A stretch of DNA of 64,000 nucleotides from positions 186,001 through 250,000 of the forward strand of contig NZ_CP149933.1 in assembly GCF_037949795.1 (NCBI RefSeq), written 5' to 3'. Position numbers and translations under genes: made by a program. How positions within the stretch are numbered: the first letter of the stretch is position 1; the number at the start of each line of letters is the position of its first letter. Below, piece by piece: positions 54,548-63,694 of this stretch. The notes under the pieces are model-generated. The model was not told the DNA's origin. It did no database searches and saw only the letters and a program-made list of their open reading frames with translations. The stretch comes from Thioclava sp. GXIMD2076. Lineage in GTDB: Bacteria > Pseudomonadota > Alphaproteobacteria > Rhodobacterales > Rhodobacteraceae.

Positions 54548-56974
54548 ATGACTGACACGAACACCTCCGTATCGGCTTGGGCCAAGGCCCTTCTGATCGT
54601 GCTCGGGGTTGCATTCGCCGTCGCGGGCCTCGGCCTTGCCATCGGTGGCGCTATGCTGATCTCGCGCGGCGGCAGCTGGTACTATCTCCTCATGGGGCTG
54701 GCCGTCCTCGTCACCGGTATCGAACTGGCGCGTGGCGGCTCGAAAGGCGCACTGGTCTATACCATCGCCTTCGCCCTGACCATCCTCTGGGCCTTCTGGG
54801 AAGCCGGCCTCGACTTCTGGGCGCTGCATGCGCGTATCTTCACCTTCCTCTGCGCCTTCTTCGTGCTGATGCTGGTGCAACCGCTGGCGCTGAAACGCGC
54901 GGGCCGCAAGCCGCTGACCGCGCCCAATCTGGGTGTGGCCGTGGTCGCGCTGATCGCGATCATCGGTCTGGTCTGGGGCATGTTCCAGCCGCATGGCATC
55001 CATAATTCGGTGGCCGCGACCGGTCAGGTGCCGGTGACAGATGCTACCCGTCAGCTCGACTGGTCCAGCTATGGTTCGGATGGCAACGAGGACCGCTTCG
55101 CGTCACTCGACCAGATCAACCGCGACAACGTGAAAGACCTGCAGGTTGCGTGGACCTTCCGTACCGGTGAAATCCCCAATAGCCCCAATGGTGGTGGTCT
55201 GGAAGACCAGAACACGCCCTTGCAGATCGGGAACCAGATCTATCTGTGCACCGCCTCCAATACCGTGATTTCGGTCAATGTCGATACGGGTGAGGAAAAC
55301 TGGCGCCACGAATTCCCGACCGATACCCGCACTTGGGTGCGCTGCCGTGGCTTGGGCTATTTCGACGCCACCGCGCCGATCCAGCAGCCGACCGCACCGA
55401 ACGCGACGCAGATTCTGCCGGCCGTTCTGCCGGAGGGGGCCACCAACTGCCAACGCCGCATCGTGATGAACACGATCGACGCGGTTCTGGTGGCGCTTGA
55501 TGCCGATACGGGCGCGCTCTGCGAGGGCTTCGGCACCGAGGGTAAGGTCGATCTGAAGCAGGGTCTGGGCGCGGCACAGGGCCCGCTCTACTCGCTGACC
55601 TCGCCGCCGGTGATCGCGGGCACGACCATCGTGGTCGGGGGCCGTGTGGCCGATAACGTCGCCATCGACATGCCGGGCGGTGTGATGCGTGGCTTCGACG
55701 TCATGACGGGTGCGATGCGTTGGGCCTTTGACCCGGGTGCCAAGGGACAGACCATCGAAGGGCCGATGACGGATGAAACCGCTTTCACCCGTTCGACCCC
55801 CAACGTCTGGGCGCCGATGACCTATGATGCGTCCTCGAACACCGTCTTCATGCCGGTGGGCAATGCCGCAATCGACCTCTGGGGTGTGGAACGCACGCCG
55901 GAAGACGAGAAATACGGCGCCTCCATGCTGGCGCTCGATGCGACCACTGGTGCCGAGAAATGGGTCTATCAGACCGTCCATCACGACCTGTGGGATTTCG
56001 ACGTGCCGATGCAGCCGACGCTGATCGACTTCAAGGGCACGCCCGCGCTGACCTTCGGGACCAAAGCGGGCCAGATCTGGGTGCTTGACCGTGTAACCGG
56101 CAAGCCGCTGACCGATGTCACCACCAAAACCGTGAAGGGCGCAGGCATCCCCGACGAGCCCTATGCGCTGGAACAGCCAGTGTCTTCGGGCATGCCGCAG
56201 ATCGGGGCGCAGACCCTGACCGAGGCCGATATGTGGGGCGCTACCCCCTTCGACCAGCTGATGTGCCGCTATATCTTTAAGGGCTATCGCTACGAGGGTC
56301 TCTTTACCGCGCCGGGCACCGATTATTCGCTGTCTTTCCCGGGATCGCTGGGTGGCATGAACTGGGGCGGCGTCTCCTATGATCCGACCGCAGACACTAT
56401 GTATATCAACGACATGCGTCTGGGTCTCTGGGTCCATATGGAGCCGCAGGAACGTCAGGCGGCGGCGTCGAACGGCTCGGAAGCCGTGAACGCGGGCATG
56501 GGTGCCGTGCCGCTCAAGGGCACTCCTTATTCGGTGATGAAGAACCGCTTCCTCTCGCCTCTGGGGATTCCGTGTCAGGAGCCGCCCTTCGGTTCGCTCA
56601 CCTCGGTCGATATGAAGACCCAGAAAGTGAACTGGGAAGTGCCGCTGGGCACCGTCAAGGACACCGTGCTCTTCGGGATGAAGATGGGCATGCCCATGCC
56701 CATCGGCATGCCGACCATCGGTGGCTCACTGACGACCCAAGGCGGCCTCGTGTTCTTTGCCGCCACGCAGGATTACTATCTGCGCGCATTTGACAGCGCG
56801 ACGGGTAAGGAAATCTGGAAAGCCCGTATGCCCGTTGGCAGCCAGGGCACCCCGATCTCCTATGTCTCGCCCGAGACCGGCAAGCAATATATCCTCATCT
56901 CGGCCGGTGGCGCACGCCAGTCGCCTGACCGCGGGGATTATGTGATCGCCTACGCGCTGCCCGATCAGAAGTGA
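54548..56974 (+). CDS. gcd: Membrane-bound PQQ-dependent glucose dehydrogenase
   Basis: 808 residues. Five hydrophobic segments in the first about 150 residues anchor the protein in the inner membrane. A periplasmic eight-bladed PQQ propeller follows (WSSYGSDGNEDRFASLDQINRDNVKDLQVAW, GLEDQNTPLQIG, CQRRIVMNTIDA, LTSPPVIAGTTIVVGG, and HHDLWDFDVP at residues 478-487 with the catalytic Asp region). It oxidises glucose and other aldoses such as xylose or arabinose to lactones, passing electrons to ubiquinone. No PQQ biosynthesis genes are in this window. Its product fits the exported lactonase and aldonate operon at 22-32 kb. Confidence 0.93.
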   Translation: MTDTNTSVSAWAKALLIVLGVAFAVAGLGLAIGGAMLISRGGSWYYLLMGLAVLVTGIELARGGSKGALVYTIAFALTILWAFWEAGLDFWALHARIFTFLCAFFVLMLVQPLALKRAGRKPLTAPNLGVAVVALIAIIGLVWGMFQPHGIHNSVAATGQVPVTDATRQLDWSSYGSDGNEDRFASLDQINRDNVKDLQVAWTFRTGEIPNSPNGGGLEDQNTPLQIGNQIYLCTASNTVISVNVDTGEENWRHEFPTDTRTWVRCRGLGYFDATAPIQQPTAPNATQILPAVLPEGATNCQRRIVMNTIDAVLVALDADTGALCEGFGTEGKVDLKQGLGAAQGPLYSLTSPPVIAGTTIVVGGRVADNVAIDMPGGVMRGFDVMTGAMRWAFDPGAKGQTIEGPMTDETAFTRSTPNVWAPMTYDASSNTVFMPVGNAAIDLWGVERTPEDEKYGASMLALDATTGAEKWVYQTVHHDLWDFDVPMQPTLIDFKGTPALTFGTKAGQIWVLDRVTGKPLTDVTTKTVKGAGIPDEPYALEQPVSSGMPQIGAQTLTEADMWGATPFDQLMCRYIFKGYRYEGLFTAPGTDYSLSFPGSLGGMNWGGVSYDPTADTMYINDMRLGLWVHMEPQERQAAASNGSEAVNAGMGAVPLKGTPYSVMKNRFLSPLGIPCQEPPFGSLTSVDMKTQKVNWEVPLGTVKDTVLFGMKMGMPMPIGMPTIGGSLTTQGGLVFFAATQDYYLRAFDSATGKEIWKARMPVGSQGTPISYVSPETGKQYILISAGGARQSPDRGDYVIAYALPDQK

Positions 56975-56996
56975 TCCGACAGCATCCACAAACAAG

Positions 56997-57025
56997 CGGC
57001 GCGGGGGCAACCTCGCGCCGTTTTT
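56997..57025 (+). terminator. Terminator after gcd
   Basis: A 10-bp GC-rich stem (56997-57006 with 57011-57020, one G-T pair) with a 4-base loop is followed by a T5 tract. It lies 22 bases after the gcd stop, isolating gcd from trpB. Confidence 0.88.
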
Positions 57026-57099
57026 ATTGCCCATGTCACGCGGCGCTTTATCTTCGCGCCATCCGGCGCTAAACGGGAGCAAACATAAGGGAGAGGTCC

Positions 57100-58338
57100 A
57101 TGGCCGACGATCTGATCAACAGCTTCATGAATGTGCCGGATGACAATGGCCGGTTCGGAATTTTCGGCGGGCGCTTCGTGTCCGAGACGCTGATGCCGCT
57201 GATCCTCGATCTCGAGGCCGAATACGAGCGCGCCAAGGTGGACCCGACCTTCTGGGCCGAGATGGACGATCTGTGGAAGAATTACGTTGGCCGCCCGTCG
57301 CCTCTCTATTTCGCGCCCCGCATGACCGAAGAGCTGGGCGGCGCGAAGATCTACCTCAAACGCGACGAGCTGAACCATACCGGTGCCCATAAGATCAACA
57401 ACGTGCTGGGCCAGATCCTTCTGGCGCGCCGCATGGGCAAGACCCGTATTATTGCGGAAACGGGTGCCGGTCAGCATGGTGTGGCAACGGCCACAGTCTG
57501 CGCCAAATTCGGCCTGAAATGCGTCGTTTACATGGGCGCGACCGATGTCGAGCGTCAGGCACCCAACGTCTTCCGTATGCGTCTTCTGGGGGCCGAAGTG
57601 GTCCCCGTCACCTCGGGCCGCGGCACGCTGAAAGACGCGATGAACGATGCACTGCGCGACTGGGTGACCAATGTGCGCGACACGTTCTATTGCATTGGCA
57701 CCGTCGCTGGCCCGCATCCCTATCCCGCGATGGTACGCGATTTCCAGTCCATCATCGGTAAGGAAGTGCGTTGGCAACTGCCCGAGCAGGAGGGCGAGGG
57801 CCGTCTGCCCGATACCGTGATCGCGGCCATTGGCGGTGGCTCGAACGCGATGGGCCTGTTCTACCCCTTCCTTGATGACGCATCGGTCAATATCATCGGC
57901 GTCGAGGCCGGTGGCCATGGCGTTGACGAGAAGATGGAGCATTGCGCCTCGCTCACCGGCGGACGTCCGGGCGTGCTGCATGGCAACCGCACCTATCTTT
58001 TGCAGGATGATGATGGCCAGATCCTCGAGGGCCATTCGATCTCGGCAGGGCTGGACTATCCGGGCATCGGTCCGGAACATGCCTGGCTGCATGATATCGG
58101 CCGCGCGAAATATGTCTCGATCACCGACAAGGAGGCGCTCGAGGCGTTCCAGTTCTCCTGCCGGACCGAAGGGATCATCCCCGCACTTGAGCCCAGCCAC
58201 GCTTTGGGTCATGTGATCAAGCTCGCACCGACCCTGCCCAAGGACCATATCATCGTGATGAATATGTGCGGGCGTGGCGATAAGGACATCTTCGCCGTGG
58301 CGAAACATCTGGGCTTCGATATCCAGACCGACCGCTGA
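57100..58338 (+). CDS. trpB: Tryptophan synthase beta subunit TrpB
   Basis: 412 residues. [19 protein letters not shown] at the N-terminus, the PLP-binding Lys98 in [37 protein letters not shown] and [11 protein letters not shown] are standard TrpB1 features. TrpF is 12.7 kb upstream instead of adjacent, and trpA is not in the window. A GGGAGAGG ribosome-binding site precedes the ATG. The gene must use its own promoter because a terminator lies 75 bases upstream. Confidence 0.97.
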   Translation: MADDLINSFMNVPDDNGRFGIFGGRFVSETLMPLILDLEAEYERAKVDPTFWAEMDDLWKNYVGRPSPLYFAPRMTEELGGAKIYLKRDELNHTGAHKINNVLGQILLARRMGKTRIIAETGAGQHGVATATVCAKFGLKCVVYMGATDVERQAPNVFRMRLLGAEVVPVTSGRGTLKDAMNDALRDWVTNVRDTFYCIGTVAGPHPYPAMVRDFQSIIGKEVRWQLPEQEGEGRLPDTVIAAIGGGSNAMGLFYPFLDDASVNIIGVEAGGHGVDEKMEHCASLTGGRPGVLHGNRTYLLQDDDGQILEGHSISAGLDYPGIGPEHAWLHDIGRAKYVSITDKEALEAFQFSCRTEGIIPALEPSHALGHVIKLAPTLPKDHIIVMNMCGRGDKDIFAVAKHLGFDIQTDR

Positions 58339-58342
58339 TCAA

Positions 58343-58370
58343 GACGGGGCCCGCGTGGCCCCGTCGCTTT
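58343..58370 (+). terminator. Hairpin after trpB
   Basis: GACGGGGCC (58343-58351) pairs with GGCCCCGTC (58357-58365) around a 5-base loop, followed by GCTTTAT. It starts 4 bases after the trpB stop and is a likely, if imperfect, terminator. Confidence 0.6.
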
Positions 58371-58394
58371 ATGTAAAGCGCGGAGGAGATAGCG

Positions 58395-58862
58395 ATGCAT
58401 CCACGATTTTCTTCTGCTATCGAGGAACTGCATCCGTCTTTTGAACGACTGATGGCGATGCAGCCCCTGCGGGGTGTCGCCCCGTCTCATCAGGGTACGC
58501 CGCGCAGTGGTGTTTACCTATTCAGCGAAGCCGATCGTCCGCTATATGTTGGGCGCTCGAACCGTATATCGTATCGATATCGTCTTCATTGCGGGCCAGC
58601 TGCACGCCATAACCAAGCTTCTTTTGCATGGAAATTGATGGCTGAATCGGTCGGGCACAAAGCCAGCTACCGCAAAGGCGAAGGTCGTGCGGATCTGATC
58701 TTGCGGCCCGATTATGCAGAGGCCTTCAGCGCGGCGAAGGCCCGTATACGGGCAATGGACTTCCGCTTTGTCGAAGAAACGGACCAGACGCGTCAGGCGC
58801 TTCTCGAGGCTTATGCCTGTATCGCGCTTGACACTCCCTATAATGATTTCGGCACCTATTAA
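58395..58862 (+). CDS. Stand-alone GIY-YIG domain protein
   Basis: 155 residues. SGVYLFSEADRPLYVGRSNRISYRYRLH carries the two defining triplets (GVY and YVG), the following Arg and a His. A Glu in the late helix (ALLEAYACIALDTPYNDF) and the final Asn complete a plausible nuclease active site. It is not fused to UvrC or an intron-type DNA-binding domain. GGAGGAG precedes the ATG. Base composition is visibly less G/C-rich than its neighbours, hinting at acquisition by transfer. DNA repair, restriction or mobile-element roles are all possible. Confidence 0.75.
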   Translation: MHPRFSSAIEELHPSFERLMAMQPLRGVAPSHQGTPRSGVYLFSEADRPLYVGRSNRISYRYRLHCGPAARHNQASFAWKLMAESVGHKASYRKGEGRADLILRPDYAEAFSAAKARIRAMDFRFVEETDQTRQALLEAYACIALDTPYNDFGTY

Positions 58863-58875
58863 ATGGCTGAGCCGA

Positions 58876-59364
58876 TCAAGATTTCTTCTTTTTCTTCAGC
58901 GCCTTTTCGGGATCGGCTGCTGTGACTTTGGACAGCATCTCGGGGTCGAGTGCGGTCAGCTTGCGCAGCCAGGCGTTCATCTGTGCAGCAACCCCGGCAA
59001 GTTCCGGCAGGCGCATATCCTCGCCTGAAGCGGCAGTCAGTGCTTCGGCCAGCGGCTCGAAGGTCTTGCGCTGGCGCTCGATCATCATCTTGCGCAGAAG
59101 CGCCCAAGGATCAGCATCGGCCACATAGAAATCCCTGCGCGAACCGGGGCTACGGGCCTGCTGAACCAGCCCGATCTCGCGCAGCTCCTTCAGCGCGGTC
59201 GAGACATTGGAGCGCGAGATCCCGAGCATGGTCACCAGATCCTCCGCCGAAGGGTTCTGGGCCGCGCGCCAGATTGCGCCCAGACAGAGCGCCGCAGGAC
59301 GGCTGAGCCCCAACTGGGCGGCATTCTCGGACAGGATACGCGCCAGCGGCGGCAAGGTTGTCAT
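58876..59364 (-). CDS. GbsR/MarR-type transcriptional regulator
   Basis: 162 residues with a winged-helix core (ARILSENAAQLGLSRPAALCLGAIWRA, then AEDLVTMLGISRSNVSTALKELREIGLVQQARSPGSRRDFYVA) typical of the GbsR subgroup. A helical dimerisation tail follows, ending in a lysine-rich tract (KALKKKKKS). The ATG at 59364 matches the domain start. It begins 13 bases after the stop of the DgoK-like gene on the same strand, so both are probably in one transcript. Confidence 0.78.
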   Translation of the reverse strand: MTTLPPLARILSENAAQLGLSRPAALCLGAIWRAAQNPSAEDLVTMLGISRSNVSTALKELREIGLVQQARSPGSRRDFYVADADPWALLRKMMIERQRKTFEPLAEALTAASGEDMRLPELAGVAAQMNAWLRKLTALDPEMLSKVTAADPEKALKKKKKS

Positions 59365-59377
59365 TTCGGGGATCCGT

Positions 59378-60115
59378 TCATTCCAGATAGCTACGCAGCC
59401 CTGCCAGAACCGCCTGTTCGGCGGCTCCTTCGGTGGCGGCGACACCCTGTAGCGACAATGCATGACTCAGCGCGGTTGCGAAAGGCCCGAAGGCCAGAAC
59501 CTGCTGCCCGAGCCACCATGGTTTGGTATCGCACAGCTCGGCGCCGATCAGCGCGCCCAGCAGGCTTTGCGCCTTGGGCATGGGCTGCGCCAGCTCGCGC
59601 ATCAGTCGCTCGGGGCGGGCACGGGTCTCGGAGAGTGCGGTCTCGAACGCGGCATCGGGGGGCAGGGGGTGGCCCCCGCCAAGCGCCGCGAAAAGCCGTC
59701 CCGTCGCGGTGCGGGTGATCGAAACCACCTCTTCCGCCGAGATCTGCGCCCAGAGCGTGGTCTCTCCGGTGATGGCGACAACCCCGTCGAATTGCGGACG
59801 CGCTTTCAGAAGGCCAGCAATCAGCGCGACCTCGCGCGGCGTGACCTCGCAGGCGGGATGGTCCTGCACCAGCTTGGGGAGGAGCCGCAACTGATGGGCC
59901 GGTCCCTCGGGCCGCGCGGGTTTGCACGGGATGCGCAGCACCGCCCCCTCCGCGCCCGCAAGCGCCGCCCGCTCGGCCCCGAGCCGGTCCATTTCCTGCG
60001 CGATCACCGTTTGCGCATCGGCACCGTCGAGCGCCCTGATCCGCGGTGTCTGGGCCTGATCGTCCCAAAGATGTAGTCGGGCGCCATCCAATGCGCCCGC
60101 CAGCCATGCCGTCAT
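59378..60115 (-). CDS. Divergent DgoK-like (2-keto-3-deoxy-galactonokinase family) protein
   Basis: 245 residues, shorter than typical DgoK (about 300). The central block VAITGETTLWAQISAEEVVSITRTATGRLFAAL aligns with the DgoK segment that usually reads GTHSKWVQV...F.TF.TGELFALL. The N-terminal phosphate-binding DWGTTN motif of DgoK is missing (the protein starts MTAWLAGALDGARLHLW). The catalytic state is therefore doubtful; it may be a degenerate kinase or a sugar-acid-sensing relative. It is followed by a GbsR-type regulator gene in the same transcript. Confidence 0.6.
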   Translation of the reverse strand: MTAWLAGALDGARLHLWDDQAQTPRIRALDGADAQTVIAQEMDRLGAERAALAGAEGAVLRIPCKPARPEGPAHQLRLLPKLVQDHPACEVTPREVALIAGLLKARPQFDGVVAITGETTLWAQISAEEVVSITRTATGRLFAALGGGHPLPPDAAFETALSETRARPERLMRELAQPMPKAQSLLGALIGAELCDTKPWWLGQQVLAFGPFATALSHALSLQGVAATEGAAEQAVLAGLRSYLE

Positions 60116-60170
60116 ACCGTCCTCCTTGATCCTGCCCTAGAAAACATGGGCAGGACGCGGGGGCAAGGCC

Positions 60171-61199
60171 TTACTCCGCCACGAGGCAATCGCTCAGCGT
60201 ATCCGCCAGATCCGACATCAGGGTGGCATAGAGATCCGGACCATAATCGAGCGAGCTGCCCGACGGGTCGAGCGCACCACCAAGCTTCACATCCGTGCCA
60301 TCAAGCAGGATCTGGATCTGCTTGGGGTCATGCTGCGCTTCGGGGAAGGCGCAGGTGATATGACCTGCGGCAAAGGCGTCGTGCAATTCCTGCAGATGCG
60401 CGGCCCCCGAGGTTGCGGCATCACCCGCATTGACGCTGCCCGCGATTTCGAGCCCGTAATGCTGGGCCAGATAGCCATAAGCGGCATGAAAAACGACAAA
60501 GGGTTTGTCTTTGGCGGGCGCAAGCTGGTTGGCCAGATCCGCATCAAGCTCTTTGAGCCTTGCGATCGCCGCCTTGGCATTGGCGGCATAGGTCTGGGCG
60601 TTTTCGGGGTCCTGTTCAGACAGGTCCTTGGCGATGATATCCAGCCAGATCTCGGCATTATCGGGGTTCAGCCACGCATGGGGATCGAGGCCGGAATGAT
60701 GGTGATGCTCTTCCCCGTGTTCGTCCGCATGCTCATGCTCTGCATGGGCCGCATCATGGTCGTGGTCATGGTCTTCGTGATCGTGCGCCTCGTCGCCATG
60801 CTCCGCGTCGTGATCATGCGCGTCCTCATCCGGCACCAGTTCCGGGGTTGCGAATTGCTGCTGGATCGTGCCGTCGGCATGTAGGAGCGAAATTGCGGTC
60901 GCGCTGCCCAGAGTGTCGATGGCGCGGTCCAGCCACGGGGTCAGCTCCGGCCCGATCCAGAACACCAGATCGGCATTCTGCAGGCTGCGAGCCTGACTCG
61001 GGCGCAGCTGGAAGCTATGCGGATCGGCGCCCTTGTCGAGCAGCACATCCGGCGCGCCCAGATCTCCCATGACCTGCGCCACAAGCGATTGGACGACCGG
61101 TGTGCCGGTCACGACGGCAGGGACATCGGCCTGCGCCAATGCGGGCAGGACCGTCACGGCACCAAGGGTCGCGGCCAAGCGAAGCGTCATACGGGTCAT
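60171..61199 (-). CDS. znuA: Zinc ABC importer solute-binding protein ZnuA
   Basis: 342 residues. A Sec signal (MTRMTLRLAATLGAVTVLPALAQA) is followed by a metal-binding cluster A-1 fold with the ligand region KGADPHSFQLRPSQ. A long His/Asp/Glu-rich loop (about residues 125-170, rich in HDH and HEH repeats) is the hallmark of ZnuA. DPHAWLNP and FHAAYGYLAQHYGL supply further metal ligands. GGAAGGA precedes the ATG at 61199. It is divergent from zur-znuC-znuB, with a Zur-box-like palindrome between. Confidence 0.94.
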   Translation of the reverse strand: MTRMTLRLAATLGAVTVLPALAQADVPAVVTGTPVVQSLVAQVMGDLGAPDVLLDKGADPHSFQLRPSQARSLQNADLVFWIGPELTPWLDRAIDTLGSATAISLLHADGTIQQQFATPELVPDEDAHDHDAEHGDEAHDHEDHDHDHDAAHAEHEHADEHGEEHHHHSGLDPHAWLNPDNAEIWLDIIAKDLSEQDPENAQTYAANAKAAIARLKELDADLANQLAPAKDKPFVVFHAAYGYLAQHYGLEIAGSVNAGDAATSGAAHLQELHDAFAAGHITCAFPEAQHDPKQIQILLDGTDVKLGGALDPSGSSLDYGPDLYATLMSDLADTLSDCLVAE

Positions 61200-61273
61200 G
61201 GGTGGTTCCTTCCGGACAAACTTGTTTTCACGGGCCGTGTTGTTTATGTAATAGCCTAACAAGTCAAGCAGGA

Positions 61274-61290
61274 ATGTGATGCTATAACAT
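61274..61290. promoter_or_regulatory. Candidate Zur box
   Basis: ATGTGATGCTATAACAT is an imperfect dyad (six of eight pairs) around a single central base, resembling the A/T-rich ATGTTAT...ATAACAT pattern of Zur operators. It covers the zur start codon in the divergent znuA/zur promoter. Binding would repress both arms when zinc is sufficient. Confidence 0.5.
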
Positions 61291-61798
61291 GCCCCATCCG
61301 CACAACGAGACCGCCAATGCTTTCGAGGCCCATGACCACCACCATTGCGCCGGCCATGCGATGTCGCGCGCCGAGGCGCTGGTCAGCGAGCAGAAGCTGC
61401 GCCTGACCCCCGTGCGGCGGCGGGTTCTGGAGATCCTGCTCGAGGAACATCGCGCAATGGGCGCCTATGAGGTGCTCGAGCGTCTGGCGGATGAGGGCTA
61501 TGGCAAACAGCCGCCCGTGGCCTATCGGGCGCTCGATTTCCTATGTGACAGCGGGTTGGTGCACCGGATACGCAGGCTCAATGCCTTCATCGCCTGCCTG
61601 CATGCGGGCGAGGAGCATGCGCCGGTGTTCCTGATCTGCGAGAGCTGCGATGCCGTAGCCGAGGCTCCGGGCATGGCGGTGCGTGCGGAGCTGGACAGGG
61701 CGGCGGCGGGGATCGGCTTCAAGGTCGAGCGCGCCTCTCTCGAGGCGGTGGGGCTGTGCCCGCGCTGTGCCCAGAAAGCGCCCGACGATGCGGCCTGA
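61289..61798 (+). CDS. zur: Zinc uptake regulator Zur (Fur family)
   Basis: 169 residues. A His-rich N-terminus (EAHDHHHCAGHAMS) precedes the Fur-type winged helix (LRLTPVRRRVLEILLEEHRAMGAYEVLERLADEGYGKQPPVAYRALDFLCDSGLVHRI). The metal-binding/dimer domain has two CxxC pairs (CESCDAV and CPRCAQ) for structural zinc. It is divergent from znuA and overlaps znuC by 11 bases, so regulator and importer are made together. Confidence 0.92.
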   Translation: MPHPHNETANAFEAHDHHHCAGHAMSRAEALVSEQKLRLTPVRRRVLEILLEEHRAMGAYEVLERLADEGYGKQPPVAYRALDFLCDSGLVHRIRRLNAFIACLHAGEEHAPVFLICESCDAVAEAPGMAVRAELDRAAAGIGFKVERASLEAVGLCPRCAQKAPDDAA

Positions 61799-62564
61799 CA
61801 GTCTGATCCGCGCCGAGAATGTGGGCGTGCGGCACGGGGATGAGTTTGTCCTGCAAGCGGTTGATTTCACAATTCAACGCGGCGAGATCGTCACGGTGGT
61901 CGGGCCGAACGGCTCGGGAAAATCCACATTGGTGAAAGCGCTGATCGGGCTGGCACCGCTGGCCACAGGGCAGGTGGTAAAGGCCGCGGATCTGGTGATC
62001 GGCTATGTGCCGCAGAAGCTGCATATCGATGCGACCCTGCCGCTGACTGTGCGCCGTTTCCTGTCGTTGCCCAAACGGATCAGCAACGCGCGCGCGCAGG
62101 CCGCTCTGGCCCGCGTGGGTGTCGAGGATATCGGCAAGCGCCCGCTTTCGGGGCTCTCGGGCGGGCAGCTGCAGCGCGTTCTTCTGGCGCGGGCGCTTCT
62201 GGCCAAGCCCGATGTGCTGATCCTTGACGAGCCGACCCAGGGGCTCGACCAGCCGGGGACCGCGGCCTTCTACAGGCTGATCGAGGAGGTGCGCCGAGAG
62301 ACCGGCTGTGCCGTATTGCTCGTCAGCCATGATCTGCATGTGGTGATGTCCGCCTCTGATCGGGTGATCTGCCTGAACGGGCATATCTGCTGTCAGGGCA
62401 CACCCGCGATTGTCTCCGAGGCGCCCGAATACCGCGCATTGTTCGGATTGGGCACCGGCGGGGCCTTCGCGCTCTACCAGCACCATCACGATCACGACCA
62501 TGATGCGGATGGGCATTGCATGGCCCATCCCGCGCATGACCACCTGACAGAGAGCAGCACATAA
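61788..62564 (+). CDS. znuC: Zinc ABC importer ATP-binding protein ZnuC
   Basis: 258-residue ATPase: Walker A GPNGSGKST, Q-loop YVPQKLHID, signature LSGGQLQRV, Walker B VLILDEPTQGLD and switch His in LLVSHDLHVV. The C-terminus carries a His/Asp cluster (YQHHHDHDHDADGHCMAHPAHDH), common in ZnuC. The ATG at 61788 lies inside the end of zur; longer in-frame extensions upstream are antiparallel to family homology and rejected. It ends 1 base before the znuB ATG. Confidence 0.93.
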   Translation: MRPDSLIRAENVGVRHGDEFVLQAVDFTIQRGEIVTVVGPNGSGKSTLVKALIGLAPLATGQVVKAADLVIGYVPQKLHIDATLPLTVRRFLSLPKRISNARAQAALARVGVEDIGKRPLSGLSGGQLQRVLLARALLAKPDVLILDEPTQGLDQPGTAAFYRLIEEVRRETGCAVLLVSHDLHVVMSASDRVICLNGHICCQGTPAIVSEAPEYRALFGLGTGGAFALYQHHHDHDHDADGHCMAHPAHDHLTESST

Positions 62565-62565
62565 G

Positions 62566-63360
62566 ATGATGGCGATTTTTGATGATTTCCTGCTGCGCTC
62601 GGTGCTGGCAGGGGTGGGGCTCTGTCTTGCCACAGGCCCTCTGGGCGCATTCGTCGTCTGGCGGCGTATGGCCTATTTCGGCGATGCGACATCGCATGCG
62701 GCGATCCTTGGTGTGGCGATCAGTCTGGGTTTCGGTATTTCGGTCTATGCCGGCACTTTGGGCATGGCGCTCTTGATGGCGCTGACCGTGGCGCGGCTCT
62801 CGGGGCGTGGCTATGCCGCCGATACCATTCTGGGCGTGCTGGCCCACGCGGCACTGGCCATAGGTCTGGTGGCGGCGTCCTTTATCAGCGGGCTGCGCGT
62901 CGATCTGTCGGCATGGCTCTTTGGCGATATCCTCGCCGTCTCGCGCATGGATCTGGCGGTCATCTGGGGCGGCAGCCTCGTGGTGCTGGGGCTTCTGGTC
63001 TGGCGCTGGCAGAACCTGCTGACCGCCACTGTCAGCGAGGCTCTGGCCAAATCCACCGGTATCGATGCCCGTAAGGAACAACTGGTCCTGACGGTCGCGC
63101 TGGCGCTGACGGTGGCAGTGGCGATCAAGATTGTAGGGGCACTCCTGATTGCTGCGCTCCTGATCATTCCGGCCGCCGCCGGGCGGCGGATTTCGCGCAG
63201 TCCCGAGTCGATGGCGCTCTTCGCGACCGGCATCGGCATGGCTTCTGTCGGGGGCGGTATCTGGGGCTCGATGACTTGGGACACCCCTGCGGGGCCCTCG
63301 ATCGTAGTCAGCGGGGCGCTGTTTTTCGTGGTGATTCTGCTCTTCGGACGCCGCGACTGA
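62566..63360 (+). CDS. znuB: Zinc ABC importer permease ZnuB
   Basis: 264-residue ABC-3-family membrane protein with about seven to eight hydrophobic segments. LATGPLGAFVVWRRMAYFGDATSHAAILGVAIS is the family's N-terminal hallmark, and IKIVGALLIAALLIIPAAAGRRIS is the late conserved segment. It completes the ZnuABC importer. The ATG at 62566 has a second in-frame ATG directly after it (62569). Confidence 0.93.
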   Translation: MMAIFDDFLLRSVLAGVGLCLATGPLGAFVVWRRMAYFGDATSHAAILGVAISLGFGISVYAGTLGMALLMALTVARLSGRGYAADTILGVLAHAALAIGLVAASFISGLRVDLSAWLFGDILAVSRMDLAVIWGGSLVVLGLLVWRWQNLLTATVSEALAKSTGIDARKEQLVLTVALALTVAVAIKIVGALLIAALLIIPAAAGRRISRSPESMALFATGIGMASVGGGIWGSMTWDTPAGPSIVVSGALFFVVILLFGRRD

Positions 63361-63694
63361 GTCGTTTTTCGCGCCGAGTCGGGTAAATGCCAGACATTTG
63401 CAGCCTGTCGGAGCTCGGCGTGATCGCATGAACGTCACCCTGAGAGATCGGGTTCCCTGATTCTCGTGAAAAACTTCAGTTTTTCGAGCCTAAACAACAT
63501 ACTGCGCGCCTTATACCCAATGTGGTAAGGCTGGTGTGGCCGAAAACCTTAAAAAACCGTGCTAAAGTGCAACACATATCACAGTCGCGCGTGGAGGGCT
63601 TGAGATTCCCCCTTTGCAATTTCGTGAGCCTGTGCAATCGTCGCCAACGATGCTGCATTTTTGGCGGCTCTCTACGGTAATGACGGAGATTACT
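63361..63694. other. Intergenic region with AT-rich hairpin
   Basis: 334 bases between znuB and the small exported-protein gene, with no credible coding frame. GAAAAAC (63468-63474) and GTTTTTC (63479-63485) form a hairpin around TTCA, which may end the znu transcript. The remainder is presumably leader and promoter of the downstream gene; no riboswitch was recognised. Confidence 0.45.

Noticed and set aside
60668..60880. Repetitive His/Asp-codon tract in znuA as a candidate repeat array
   Set aside because: The repeated trinucleotides encode the normal His-rich metal loop of ZnuA; it is not a CRISPR or tandem-repeat locus.
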